DNA of 7,505 nucleotides. Source: Acidobacteriaceae bacterium. GTDB lineage: Bacteria; Acidobacteriota; Terriglobia; Terriglobales; Acidobacteriaceae. The stretch lies in the NCBI GenBank assembly GCA_025929125.1, contig JAICMT010000065.1:1-7505 (forward strand), read 5' to 3'. The notes under the pieces were generated by a model. That model was not told the DNA's origin. It made no database searches and saw only the letters and a program-made list of their open reading frames with translations. Positions 1-6,295 of the stretch are shown here, piece by piece. The translations under genes were made by a program, and so were the position numbers. Every line of letters starts with the position of its first letter. Position 1 is the first letter of the stretch.

Positions 1-81
1 AAGGCCCAGGGTGTCTCGGGACCCCGGCAATACGCCCGCACTATAGCGATCGTGAGGACTCCTTCCTTCTCAACAACTCCG

Positions 82-97
82 CTCGGCGTTAGCCGAG
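82..97. repeat. Perfect 6-bp inverted repeat with GTTA loop
   Basis: CTCGGC (82-87) and GCCGAG (92-97) are exact reverse complements separated by GTTA, so either strand can form a compact hairpin. No T-run follows on either strand, so this is not a standard Rho-independent terminator. It could be a protein-binding palindrome or a chance GC-rich palindrome. Confidence 0.4.
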
Positions 98-299
98 TCC
101 ATCAAGTGGAACTCGGATTCCTGGCCGGGAGCCTGGCAGGCCTGCTGCTCACCCTCAGCCTGGGCTCCAAATCCGCAGGCGAATCCCGCAAGCTCAGATC
201 CGAGAGCTGACCTGTCAAGCCCAAAACCGGCTAAACAGCTCATTCCAGACAACATCCAGATGTTACTTAAGCTACCCCAACCTGCTATCATTAACTTAA

Positions 300-338
300 G
301 AGTGGAAGTTGAGAGGCACGAGTGGAAGTTGAGAGGCA
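300..338. repeat. Two tandem copies of a 19-bp direct repeat
   Basis: The 19-mer gagtggaagttgagaggca occurs at 300-318 and again, identical, at 320-338, giving a 20-bp period (two helical turns). A second weaker pair lies immediately to the left: ttacttaag (263-271) and ttaacttaag (291-300), each containing the palindrome CTTAAG. Two exact sites in helical phase suggest protein binding on one DNA face. IS21-family elements carry short repeated transposase-binding sites in their ends, so a solo or decayed IS end is one reading, but no transposase is visible. A transcription-factor operator pair is the alternative. Confidence 0.75.
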
Positions 339-387
339 GCGGGAACGCCCCGGCACCCGCCGCGTCCATAACTCCTCTGAATGGACG

Positions 388-415
388 ATTTTAGCCACAA
401 CATTCCTGATATCAA
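388..415 (-). promoter_or_regulatory. Sigma70-like promoter reading leftwards
   Basis: On the minus strand TTGATA (415-410) is followed after 16 bp by TAAAAT (393-388). Each hexamer matches 5 of 6 consensus bases, which makes this the best-matching promoter in the window. The expected start near 381 would give a transcript running through the tandem repeat towards base 1. It lies downstream of the flavin reductase stop, so it does not serve that gene. The transcribed product is unknown: a small RNA, a short peptide frame starting at 369, or a gene beyond the left edge. Confidence 0.45.
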
Positions 416-467
416 TACTTTGTAGCCATCACCACCCGGCAAGCCTTTGAAATCAGGCGGCTTCCAG

Positions 468-496
468 CCAAGATACCCCCCGGGGGTGGTACCTGG
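468..496 (-). terminator. GC-rich hairpin just after the flavin reductase stop
   Basis: Only 2 nt past the minus-strand stop codon, CCAGGTACC (496-488) can pair with GGTATC-T-TGG (477-468) in the leftward transcript. This uses one G-U pair and one bulged base, and further C-G pairs close the apex. The stem is strong, but the sequence that follows is not U-rich, so it would be an atypical terminator or an mRNA 3'-end stabilising hairpin. Confidence 0.35.
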
Positions 497-498
497 CC

Positions 499-1137
499 TC
501 AACGCTTCCCCTTCTCCCACTCCGCGTAGGAAATTCGCGGAACTGTCAGGAAGGCATCTCGGGTTCGAACGTAATTTCCAAGGCCATTCATCCGTCCGAC
601 AGCGTGCAGTTCGTCGGCGCAGATATACGGCCCCGAAGGATCGACATACTGGTCCTCCACGTACATCGAGATCACACGGGCCAGAATAATCCGGGAGCGT
701 CCGATCTCCATCGTGGTGAGTTCCCGGCACTCGAGTGCCGCATGCGCTTCCGCAATCCGCGGAACCTTCACGACAGAGGAAGGCGCGGTTGTAAGACTGG
801 CCATTTCGAGCTCGTTGACCTCGGAAGGAAAGTCCGTAGCCGTGATATTCATCTGCTGTATCAGGTCCTCCGTCACGATGTTGATGACGAACTCTCCGGT
901 GCGGCGAATGTTCTGGGCGGTGTCCTTGGGAACGAAGTCAGAGTCCGGCCGGTTGGTCACTCCAATCCCGACCACTGGCGGGTCGGTGCAGAGGTAATTA
1001 AACGCGCTGAAGGGCGCCGCGTTGAGCTTTCCTTCGCGGTCCATACTCGTGATCCATGCAATGGGGCGGGGCGCAATCAGGCCGATCAGCAGGTTATAAA
1101 CCTGGCGATGCGGTGCCGTTTCCATCTCGAAATTCAT
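499..1137 (-). CDS. Flavin reductase-like domain protein (FMN-binding split barrel)
   Basis: Predicted cytosolic 212-residue protein of the flavin reductase-like/DIM6-NTAB family, whose members bind FMN in a split beta-barrel and reduce flavin with NAD(P)H or act as FMN-dependent oxidoreductases. The family fold is indicated by APRPIAWIT (22-30), NAAPFSAFNYL (39-49), which is typical of the FMN phosphate-binding region, the DTAQNIRRTGEFVINI stretch (72-87), and the C-terminal RMNGLGNYVRTRD (182-194), which resembles the conserved G-x-Y-x-R-T end motif. Length is normal for single-domain members, and there is no signal peptide or membrane segment. I chose ATG 1137 because GGAG sits 6 nt upstream. 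An upstream in-frame start at 1194 adds 19 residues without family similarity. The gene is transcribed divergently from hpnJ. The physiological substrate cannot be read from the sequence, and a link to hopanoid chemistry (for example as an electron donor) is only speculation. Confidence 0.9.
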   Translation of the reverse strand: MNFEMETAPHRQVYNLLIGLIAPRPIAWITSMDREGKLNAAPFSAFNYLCTDPPVVGIGVTNRPDSDFVPKDTAQNIRRTGEFVINIVTEDLIQQMNITATDFPSEVNELEMASLTTAPSSVVKVPRIAEAHAALECRELTTMEIGRSRIILARVISMYVEDQYVDPSGPYICADELHAVGRMNGLGNYVRTRDAFLTVPRISYAEWEKGKR

Positions 1138-1143
1138 ACGTTT

Positions 1144-1147
1144 CTCC
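1144..1147 (-). promoter_or_regulatory. Ribosome binding site of the flavin reductase gene
   Basis: GGAG on the minus strand lies 6 nt before ATG 1137. It decides between this start and the longer in-frame alternative at 1194. Confidence 0.7.
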
Positions 1148-1352
1148 AGGCAGGTCTGTCGCAGGCGGCTCACTGGATTCTTCTCAAATCGCACGCGACT
1201 CTTTCAGACTATTCGAACCATCTGCTGCAAATATGGAGGCAGAGGAGAACGCCCTACAGAATCAGTGACTTGAAATTCCGCATCCAGCAAGATGGCATCG
1301 CCCTGAATCTCGCGCGATACCTGCAGCATTCCCTCGGTTTCAGAGACCCGAA

Positions 1353-1361
1353 TGCTAAAAT
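1353..1361 (+). promoter_or_regulatory. Extended -10 element of hpnJ, leaderless-type
   Basis: TGC-TAAAAT is an extended -10 (5 of 6 bases in the hexamer plus an upstream TG). The hexamer lies at -13 to -8 relative to ATG 1369, so transcription would begin on or next to that ATG. No Shine-Dalgarno sequence fits either candidate ATG (1360 or 1369), which agrees with a leaderless mRNA. No good -35 box is present at 15-19 bp spacing. Confidence 0.45.
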
Positions 1362-1368
1362 GGAAGCA

Positions 1369-2859
1369 ATGACAACGCCTTTGAAGACGCTGTTCCTGAA
1401 CCCTCCTTCCTTTGAAAAGTTTGATGGCGGCGCAAGCAGCCGCTGGCCCGCGACGCGCGAGATCGAGTCGTACTGGTACCCGGTCTGGCTCACCTATCCC
1501 GCGGGCATGCTGGAGGGCTCGCGTCTTGTGGATGCGCCGCCGCACCACCTCAAGTGGAACGACGTCATCGACATCCTCAAGGACTATGAATTCCTGGTGC
1601 TCTTTACCAGCACCATGGGATGGGAAGGCGACCAGCGCGCGGCAGAGATGATCAAGCAGCGCTATCCCTCCATCAAGATTGCTTTTGTCGGACCTCCGGT
1701 CACTACCTCGACCGACCGCGCCCTGAACGAGTGTGCAGCTATCGACTTCGTCTGCCGCCGCGAGTTCGACTTTTCCGTGGTGGAATACGCGAATCGCAAG
1801 CCGCTCGAAGAGATCCTTGGGATCAGCTACAAGGATGCAAGCGGAGTCATCCGACACAATCCGGACCGTGCGCAGGTCACTCCGGAGCAGTTGGACGAGA
1901 TGCCCTGGGCCACGGAGATCTACAAGCGCGATCTCGACGTCACCCGGTACAACGTTCCCTTCCTGCTGCATCCCTTCATCGCGCTTTATTCCACCCGGGG
2001 TTGTCCCGCGCAATGCACCTTCTGCCTATGGCCGCAGACTCTGAGCGGCCACGCCTGGCGCAAGCGCTCCACCGACGACGTTGCCGCGGAGATGAAATGG
2101 GCGAAGGAGAACTTCCCGCAGGTGAAGGAGTTCTTCTTCGATGACGATACTTTCAACATCCAGAAGGCGCGCACCATCGAGCTCTGCGAGAAGCTGAGGC
2201 CTCTGGGCCTTACCTGGTCCTGCACCTCGCGCGTCACCACCGATTTCGACACACTCAAGGCCATGAAGGAAGCCGGCTGCCGGCTGCTCATCGTCGGCTA
2301 CGAGTCCGGCGACGCGCAGATTCTGAAAAACATCAAGAAGGGCGCCACCGTGCAGCGCGCGCTCGACTTCACCCGCGACTGTCATAAGCTGGGCCTGGTG
2401 GTCCATGGCGACTTCATCCTGGGGCTTCCAGGCGAGACCAAGGAGTCGATCCGCAATACCATCGAGTTCGCGAAGCAGCTCGACTGCGAAACGATTCAGG
2501 TGTCCATCGCGCACGCATTCCCCGGAACCGAGTTCTTCGACTACGCCAAGGAACACGGCTTCATCACCAATGAAGCCATGATGGACGATGGCGGGCACCA
2601 GATGGCCCACATCGAATATCCCGGGCTGCCGGTCGAGTACGTCATGGAAATGGTGCACAAGTTCTACGACGAGTACTTCTTCCGTCCGAAGCAGGCCGGG
2701 CGCGTCGTCTGGAAGGCGATCCGGAATGGCGATGTGAAGCGTCTTTACTCTGAGGCGAAATCGTTCCTGCAACTGCGAGCCAAGCGCAACAAGGCAGTCG
2801 AGGAGATGAAGACTGCTAACGCGGTTAAGGCGCAGGAGTCTATTCGTCAGGGCGCCTGA
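1369..2859 (+). CDS. hpnJ: Hopanoid biosynthesis-associated radical SAM protein HpnJ
   Basis: HpnJ acts late in hopanoid tailoring. In the HpnI-HpnK-HpnJ branch it is proposed to contract the glucosamine head group of bacteriohopanetetrol to the cyclitol ether. The 496-residue product begins with the HpnJ-like KTLFLNPPSF (6-15), followed by a Rossmann-like B12-binding-type domain to about residue 140 (FVGPP at 106-110). The radical SAM core follows: RGCPAQCTFCLWPQT holds the [4Fe-4S] ligands Cys212, Cys216 and Cys219 in CxxxCxxC spacing, then FFFDDDTF (255-262), GYESG (310-314, a probable SAM contact) and FILGLPGET (349-357). A basic C-terminal tail ends the protein. The length is close to known HpnJ proteins. 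ATG 1369 is preferred because ATG 1360 overlaps the -10 box; the choice changes three residues. There is no membrane segment. No other hopanoid gene lies in the window. A terminator follows, so the gene is probably monocistronic. Confidence 0.9.
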   Translation: MTTPLKTLFLNPPSFEKFDGGASSRWPATREIESYWYPVWLTYPAGMLEGSRLVDAPPHHLKWNDVIDILKDYEFLVLFTSTMGWEGDQRAAEMIKQRYPSIKIAFVGPPVTTSTDRALNECAAIDFVCRREFDFSVVEYANRKPLEEILGISYKDASGVIRHNPDRAQVTPEQLDEMPWATEIYKRDLDVTRYNVPFLLHPFIALYSTRGCPAQCTFCLWPQTLSGHAWRKRSTDDVAAEMKWAKENFPQVKEFFFDDDTFNIQKARTIELCEKLRPLGLTWSCTSRVTTDFDTLKAMKEAGCRLLIVGYESGDAQILKNIKKGATVQRALDFTRDCHKLGLVVHGDFILGLPGETKESIRNTIEFAKQLDCETIQVSIAHAFPGTEFFDYAKEHGFITNEAMMDDGGHQMAHIEYPGLPVEYVMEMVHKFYDEYFFRPKQAGRVVWKAIRNGDVKRLYSEAKSFLQLRAKRNKAVEEMKTANAVKAQESIRQGA

Positions 2860-2899
2860 GAGCGAATCGCTCGGACGTCCCTGAAGCAAAACTCCGGGA

Positions 2900-2932
2900 A
2901 GCGGCCGGCTCAGCCCGGCCGCTCTTCTTTGT
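2900..2932 (+). terminator. Rho-independent terminator after hpnJ
   Basis: AGCGGCCGG (2900-2908) and CCGGCCGCT (2915-2923) form a perfect 9-bp GC-rich stem with a 6-nt loop, followed by a T-rich run (cttctttg). It lies about 40 nt after the hpnJ stop and before the glycosyltransferase start, separating the two transcription units. Confidence 0.85.
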
Positions 2933-2974
2933 GCTCAAGAGCTCTCCTTCCGCATCCTTGGTTTGTCCGTGCGA

Positions 2975-2980
2975 TATGCT
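2975..2980 (+). promoter_or_regulatory. Possible -10 box of the glycosyltransferase gene
   Basis: TATGCT (4 of 6 consensus bases) ends 6 nt before GTG 2987, the same geometry as at hpnJ. There is no recognisable -35 box and no Shine-Dalgarno sequence before any candidate start (TTG 2963, GTG 2969, GTG 2987). Because a terminator lies just upstream, some promoter is needed in 2924-2987. Confidence 0.25.
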
Positions 2981-2986
2981 GAGTTG

Positions 2987-4546
2987 GTGCGGTATCGACT
3001 GCTCTACCCAGTGTTCTTTGCGGCGGTCTTTCTATCGCACCTGACCCTTCTTCGCCTGCCCTATTTCTGGGATGAGGGCGGCTACTACATCCCCGCTGCG
3101 TGGGATTTCTTTCGCACCGGCTCGCTGATTCCTCAAACCACCGCCACCAATGCGCACCCGCCATTGCCTTCCATTCTGCTGGCCGGTTGGTGGCATCTCT
3201 CCGGATTCGTACCCAGTGGAACGCGCACCTTCGTCTGCATGGTTGCTGCGGCAGCGCTGCTCGCCGTCTTCGGCATTGGACGGAGGCTGCTGGGAACAAC
3301 GGCCGGAGCAGCATTGGCTGTACTCACCGCAATCTATCCCATCTGGTTTGCCCAGAGCACGCTGGCGCACGCGGATATCTTCGCCGCCGCTTTCACCCTC
3401 TGGGGCCTTCTGGTTTACCTGGGCACGGTCCACGATGCAAAGACTTGCTCCTGGCAACCCAAAGTGTACGCGGGAGTGCTCTTTGCATTCGCTGCGCTGT
3501 CCAAGGAGACCTCTATCGTCACTCCTGCAGCGCTCGGGCTCTGGGAAATTTGGTTACTGCTGCGCGAGCGCAGAATTGCCGGAGCCGCTCGCGAACATAC
3601 AGGATGGCTCGCCGCGATGGTCTTCCCTGCTCTGCCGCTTGCCGCCTGGTACGGATACCACTATTCGAGGACGGGATTTGTCTTCGGCAATCCCGAGTTT
3701 CTCCGGTATAACGCCACCGCGAATCTAGATTCGTATCGCATCGTGCTGTGTCTCTACCATCGTTTCCTGCACCTCACCATGCACATGAATCTTTTTGTGC
3801 CCACCGTGTGTACGCTGGCAGCATTGCTACTTCCCGCAATTGCCGGACGCCAGCGACTGCACGCGCGCGTCGTGGGTCCGGTTCTCACCATCATTGGAGT
3901 GAACTGGATTGCGTTCTCCATCCTCGGCGGTGCACTGCTGACGCGTTATCTGCTGCCGATGTATCCTCTGGTGCTGCTGCTGTGCGTTGCGGAGTGGCAA
4001 CGGCGCTTTTTTCGCTGGGAATGGATCGCGGTATTGAGCGCGGCGGGCTTCCTCGCTGGCATCTGGATCAATCCGCCCTATGCATTTGCGCCAGAGGACA
4101 ACCTCACATATCGCGATATGATCGTGCTGCATCAGCGCGCCGTATCGCTGATTGCAAAAAAGTGGCCGCAGGCCACGGTCCTTACTGCGTGGCCGGCCAA
4201 CGCCGAACTGCAACGGCCTGAGCTCGGCTACATCAGAAAACCGGTGCGCGTCTTCACGATCCGGAACTTCTCCTTCGACGAAGTTCAGAAGGCCGTGGCG
4301 GATCCTGGGGAATACGATACCGCGCTGGTCTTTTCCACGAAGATTGCACCCCACAACTGGCTCGGTCTCGGCCGCAGCAACCAGCAGCCGGATGCCAAGT
4401 ACTTCGATTTTCATGAGGACATGCACCCGGAGGAGATGGCCGCGATGCTGCATGGTGAGGTGGTCTGGGAACAGTCTCAGCACGGCGAATGGGCTGCTGT
4501 GCTGCGCTTTCCGCGTATTGTCAACGCAGTGGAGCGGCTGCGGTAG
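2987..4546 (+). CDS. GT39/ArnT-like integral membrane glycosyltransferase
   Basis: This is a polytopic membrane protein of the PMT/ArnT (glycosyltransferase family 39) superfamily. These enzymes move a sugar from a polyprenyl-phosphate carrier to a protein or lipid on the outer face of the inner membrane. The first hydrophobic helix (5-22) is followed by the loop motif FWDEGGYY, with the acidic pair Asp29-Glu30 expected to be catalytic, then HPP (57-59), an AHAD motif near 127-130, LSKET (171-175) and TRYLLPMYP (319-327), all typical of the family. About eleven membrane segments extend to residue 361. The last ~155 residues form a soluble, probably periplasmic domain that I do not recognise. 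The start is uncertain: GTG 2987 gives a short Arg-rich N-terminus before the first helix, while TTG 2963 would add 8 residues. Donor and acceptor cannot be inferred. Its position after hpnJ invites a hopanoid or envelope-lipid role, but a terminator lies between them. Confidence 0.85.
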   Translation: MRYRLLYPVFFAAVFLSHLTLLRLPYFWDEGGYYIPAAWDFFRTGSLIPQTTATNAHPPLPSILLAGWWHLSGFVPSGTRTFVCMVAAAALLAVFGIGRRLLGTTAGAALAVLTAIYPIWFAQSTLAHADIFAAAFTLWGLLVYLGTVHDAKTCSWQPKVYAGVLFAFAALSKETSIVTPAALGLWEIWLLLRERRIAGAAREHTGWLAAMVFPALPLAAWYGYHYSRTGFVFGNPEFLRYNATANLDSYRIVLCLYHRFLHLTMHMNLFVPTVCTLAALLLPAIAGRQRLHARVVGPVLTIIGVNWIAFSILGGALLTRYLLPMYPLVLLLCVAEWQRRFFRWEWIAVLSAAGFLAGIWINPPYAFAPEDNLTYRDMIVLHQRAVSLIAKKWPQATVLTAWPANAELQRPELGYIRKPVRVFTIRNFSFDEVQKAVADPGEYDTALVFSTKIAPHNWLGLGRSNQQPDAKYFDFHEDMHPEEMAAMLHGEVVWEQSQHGEWAAVLRFPRIVNAVERLR

Positions 4547-4590
4547 CGCGTGCGCTCTGCTCCAATCCGATCATCCGCGTGGCAGCCTTC

Positions 4591-4596
4591 TATAAT
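4591..4596 (+). promoter_or_regulatory. -10 box (TATAAT) of the TPR-nfeD unit
   Basis: An exact consensus TATAAT lies in the 74-bp gap after the glycosyltransferase stop. Initiation would fall near 4603, giving an untranslated leader of about 18 nt before GTG 4621. No -35 box is clear at 16-18 bp spacing. Confidence 0.55.
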
Positions 4597-4607
4597 CGTC
4601 CAATTGT

Positions 4608-4613
4608 GGTGAG
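4608..4613 (+). promoter_or_regulatory. Ribosome binding site of the TPR protein gene
   Basis: GGTGAG matches the downstream half of the extended Shine-Dalgarno consensus and lies 7 nt before GTG 4621. It favours that start over the GTG codons at 4606 and 4609, which overlap the site itself. Confidence 0.5.
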
Positions 4614-4620
4614 TATCCGC

Positions 4621-6273
4621 GTGAGAGTTACGATTCGCACTACCCTGCTCGTTCTGGCTGCGTACGGTGGCATGCTGCCGCTGTATGGCGCGGCACAGTC
4701 GGAAGCAAATGCGGCCGACACTAGAACTGCCAGTATTCGCCAGGGCGGCCGGCTGGTGCTGGTGCTGCCCTTCGATAACAAGTCCGGACAGTCGAACCTG
4801 AACTGGATCGGCGAGTCGTTTCCGTACACGCTCAACCAGCGGCTAAGCTCGGCGGGCTTCCTGACCATCAGTCGGGATGACCGCATGTACGCACTCGAGC
4901 ATCTCGGATTACCGGAAGAGTTTCGGCCCAGCCGCGCGAGCACCATCAAAATTGCGCAGACGCTGGACGCCGACTACGTCATCGTAGGCAGCTACACGGT
5001 CGCCAATCCAGGCACTCCACAGAGCCGCATTCAGGTTGAAGCACAGGTGGTCGAGATCGACGAACTGCGGATGTCTGAGCCGATTCGTCAGGCCAATACA
5101 CTGCCCCAGCTCTATGACGTGGAAAATACTCTTGCGTGGCAGGTGGCTCGCGAGATGGATCCGCACTTCGCCGTGGCGCAGCAGACCTTCCTGAGCACAG
5201 CTGGAGCGGTCAAGCTGAGCTCGTTCGAAAATTACATTCGCGGCATTCTTGCCTCCACGCCGGACGAACGGCTGAAGCGCTTGCAAGCGGCGGTTGCAGA
5301 GACGCCCAACTTTTCCGCAGCGCTGCTGGCGCTGGGCAAAGAGCAGTATGCCGATCGCAAGTATGAAGATTCCGCGGCAACGCTGGCGAAGGTTCCGCAG
5401 AATGACCGGCTCGCTCTCGAGGCCGGCTTCTACCGTGGGCTGGCTCGGTTCAATATCGCTCGCTATGCGGAGGCTCAGGCAGCGTTCGGCTTCGTCGCCA
5501 GCAGGCTACCCTTGCCTGAGGTGGTGAATGACGAAGGCGTCGCGGCAAGCCGACAGGGAAAGGACGGCGTGCCGCAGTTTCAGCAGGCCATTGCAACGGA
5601 TCCCAACGATGCCGACTACCACTTCAACCTCGCCGTGGGGCTACTGGCGAGGAGCGACATCGCGGGCGCCATCCATGAGGTCCAGGCCTCGCTGAAACTG
5701 CGTGCCGACGATTCGGAGGCCACGGAGCTGCTGCATCGGCTGGAGTCTCTGCACGGTTCCACCGCGAACCTGAAAACGGTGGTTGCGGCCGACGGCTTCG
5801 ATCCGACAACGCGCATCCGCCGCACATGGTCGGAGGCTTCCTTCCGCCAGGCTGCATTCCAACTGGATCAGATGCGCGCAGTGCAGATGGCCACCCTTGC
5901 ACCGGCCGAAAAGGCCGTGCAGTATGCGCAGCTCGGCGCACAATATCTTGCGCAAGGCCTGATTCCGGAGGCAGAGCAGGAGTTCCAGACCTCCTTGAAA
6001 GCAGATCCAAACAATGCAGCAGCGCACGCAGGACTGGCCGAGGTGCGGGAGCGGACAGGCGCGGCTGAGGATGCGCGGAAGGAAGCTGATGCCTCCCTGA
6101 AGCTTGCGCCCAATATAGCCGCGCACCTGGTGCTCGCCCGGCTTGAGCTGCAAGCCGGTAATCTGGCGGCATCTGCACAGCACGTATCGGAAGCTTTGCG
6201 ACTTGAGCCGAAGAATGCAGCAGCGCAGGCTGTAAAGACCGCCTTGACGGCCCGCGGTCAGGCAGTTCCGTAA
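4621..6273 (+). CDS. Exported TolB-like/FlgO-like domain protein with TPR repeats
   Basis: This 550-residue protein is probably exported to the periplasm as a scaffold for protein contacts. GTG 4621 gives a classic signal peptide: basic RVTIR, a hydrophobic core to about residue 25, then GAA-QS as a likely cleavage site; there is no lipobox Cys. Residues 43-146 resemble the TolB-like/FlgO/CsgG-type alpha-beta domain, with VLPFDNKSG (48-56), then NWIGESFPYTLNQRL (61-75) and DADYVIVGSYT (116-126). Family proteins show a similar run of PF-x-N-x-S-G, an amphipathic helix and a '-YVIVG-' strand. TPR-type helix pairs follow at about 228-261, 263-296, 326-361, 430-465 and 497-531, several ending in the typical P-N. 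A non-TPR linker (about 365-430) splits the array. The gene has its own TATAAT box and lies 22 bp before nfeD, so the two products probably share a transcript. No enzymatic motif is visible and the partner is unknown. Confidence 0.8.
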   Translation: MRVTIRTTLLVLAAYGGMLPLYGAAQSEANAADTRTASIRQGGRLVLVLPFDNKSGQSNLNWIGESFPYTLNQRLSSAGFLTISRDDRMYALEHLGLPEEFRPSRASTIKIAQTLDADYVIVGSYTVANPGTPQSRIQVEAQVVEIDELRMSEPIRQANTLPQLYDVENTLAWQVAREMDPHFAVAQQTFLSTAGAVKLSSFENYIRGILASTPDERLKRLQAAVAETPNFSAALLALGKEQYADRKYEDSAATLAKVPQNDRLALEAGFYRGLARFNIARYAEAQAAFGFVASRLPLPEVVNDEGVAASRQGKDGVPQFQQAIATDPNDADYHFNLAVGLLARSDIAGAIHEVQASLKLRADDSEATELLHRLESLHGSTANLKTVVAADGFDPTTRIRRTWSEASFRQAAFQLDQMRAVQMATLAPAEKAVQYAQLGAQYLAQGLIPEAEQEFQTSLKADPNNAAAHAGLAEVRERTGAAEDARKEADASLKLAPNIAAHLVLARLELQAGNLAASAQHVSEALRLEPKNAAAQAVKTALTARGQAVP

Positions 6274-6282
6274 AGCGGGGTC

Positions 6283-6287
6283 GGAGG
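6283..6287 (+). promoter_or_regulatory. Ribosome binding site of the nfeD gene
   Basis: GGAGG lies 8 nt before ATG 6296 and 11 nt before the adjacent ATG 6299, favouring the first. It is the strongest Shine-Dalgarno match in the window and sits inside the 22-bp gap after the TPR gene. Confidence 0.75.
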
Positions 6288-6295
6288 TTCGCTCG

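Larger units (their letters stand above)
1..462. other. Gene-poor left flank, no recognisable gene
   Basis: No reading frame here resembles a protein family I know. A 99-codon minus-strand frame (369 down to 70) starts just after a promoter-like sequence and a GAGGAG box. That box lies only 2 nt from the ATG, the product is low-complexity (Gly/Ala/Ser/Leu-rich) with no motif, and the frame reads through the tandem repeat, so I do not call it. Short frames open to the left edge exist on both strands: plus frame 1 to a TGA at 208-210, plus frame 3 to a TAG at 90-92, and a minus frame leaving the window. One could be the end of a neighbouring gene. The stretch also holds the inverted repeat, the tandem repeat and the leftward promoter listed separately. 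It may be a decayed mobile-element end or a plain intergenic region. Confidence 0.5.
1138..1368. promoter_or_regulatory. Divergent intergenic region between flavin reductase gene and hpnJ
   Basis: This stretch of about 230 bp separates two divergent start codons and must hold the leftward promoter, which I could not pick out with confidence, and the rightward hpnJ promoter (see 1353-1361). Next to the leftward start lies GGAG at 1147-1144. A palindrome TCGCGCGA (1310-1317) and a PstI-type CTGCAG (1321-1326) are the only symmetric elements I see, both too short to call operators. The plus strand is open in hpnJ's frame throughout, but no family similarity starts before the hpnJ ATG. Confidence 0.5.

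Noticed and set aside
82..97. GTTA-containing hairpin considered as an integron attC core site.
   Set aside because: GTTAGCC does not match the GTTRRRY core fully, no paired second core site at the expected distance is visible, and there is no integrase or cassette array.
555..575. GGTTCGAAC, resembling a tRNA T-loop.
   Set aside because: The flanking bases do not form a T-stem, no acceptor or anticodon arms surround it, and it lies in the flavin reductase coding sequence.
604..1368. In-frame upstream extension of hpnJ that would give a 751-residue protein.
   Set aside because: This stretch is antisense to the well-supported flavin reductase gene, its translation has no family similarity, and HpnJ-like sequence begins only at the ATG near 1369. 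The open frame is a GC-rich antisense shadow.
1204..2013. Minus-strand open frame of 269 codons overlapping the start of hpnJ.
   Set aside because: It is antisense to hpnJ, has no domain signature, and its composition fits a shadow of GC-rich coding DNA.
2026..2889. Long minus-strand open frame (287 codons) across hpnJ.
   Set aside because: It mirrors hpnJ codons, has no recognisable motif, and runs against a gene with conserved catalytic residues.
4545..4556. AGCGCGTGCGCT palindrome at the glycosyltransferase stop codon.
   Set aside because: The loop would be 2-4 nt with a very short stem and no T-run, so it is not a credible terminator.
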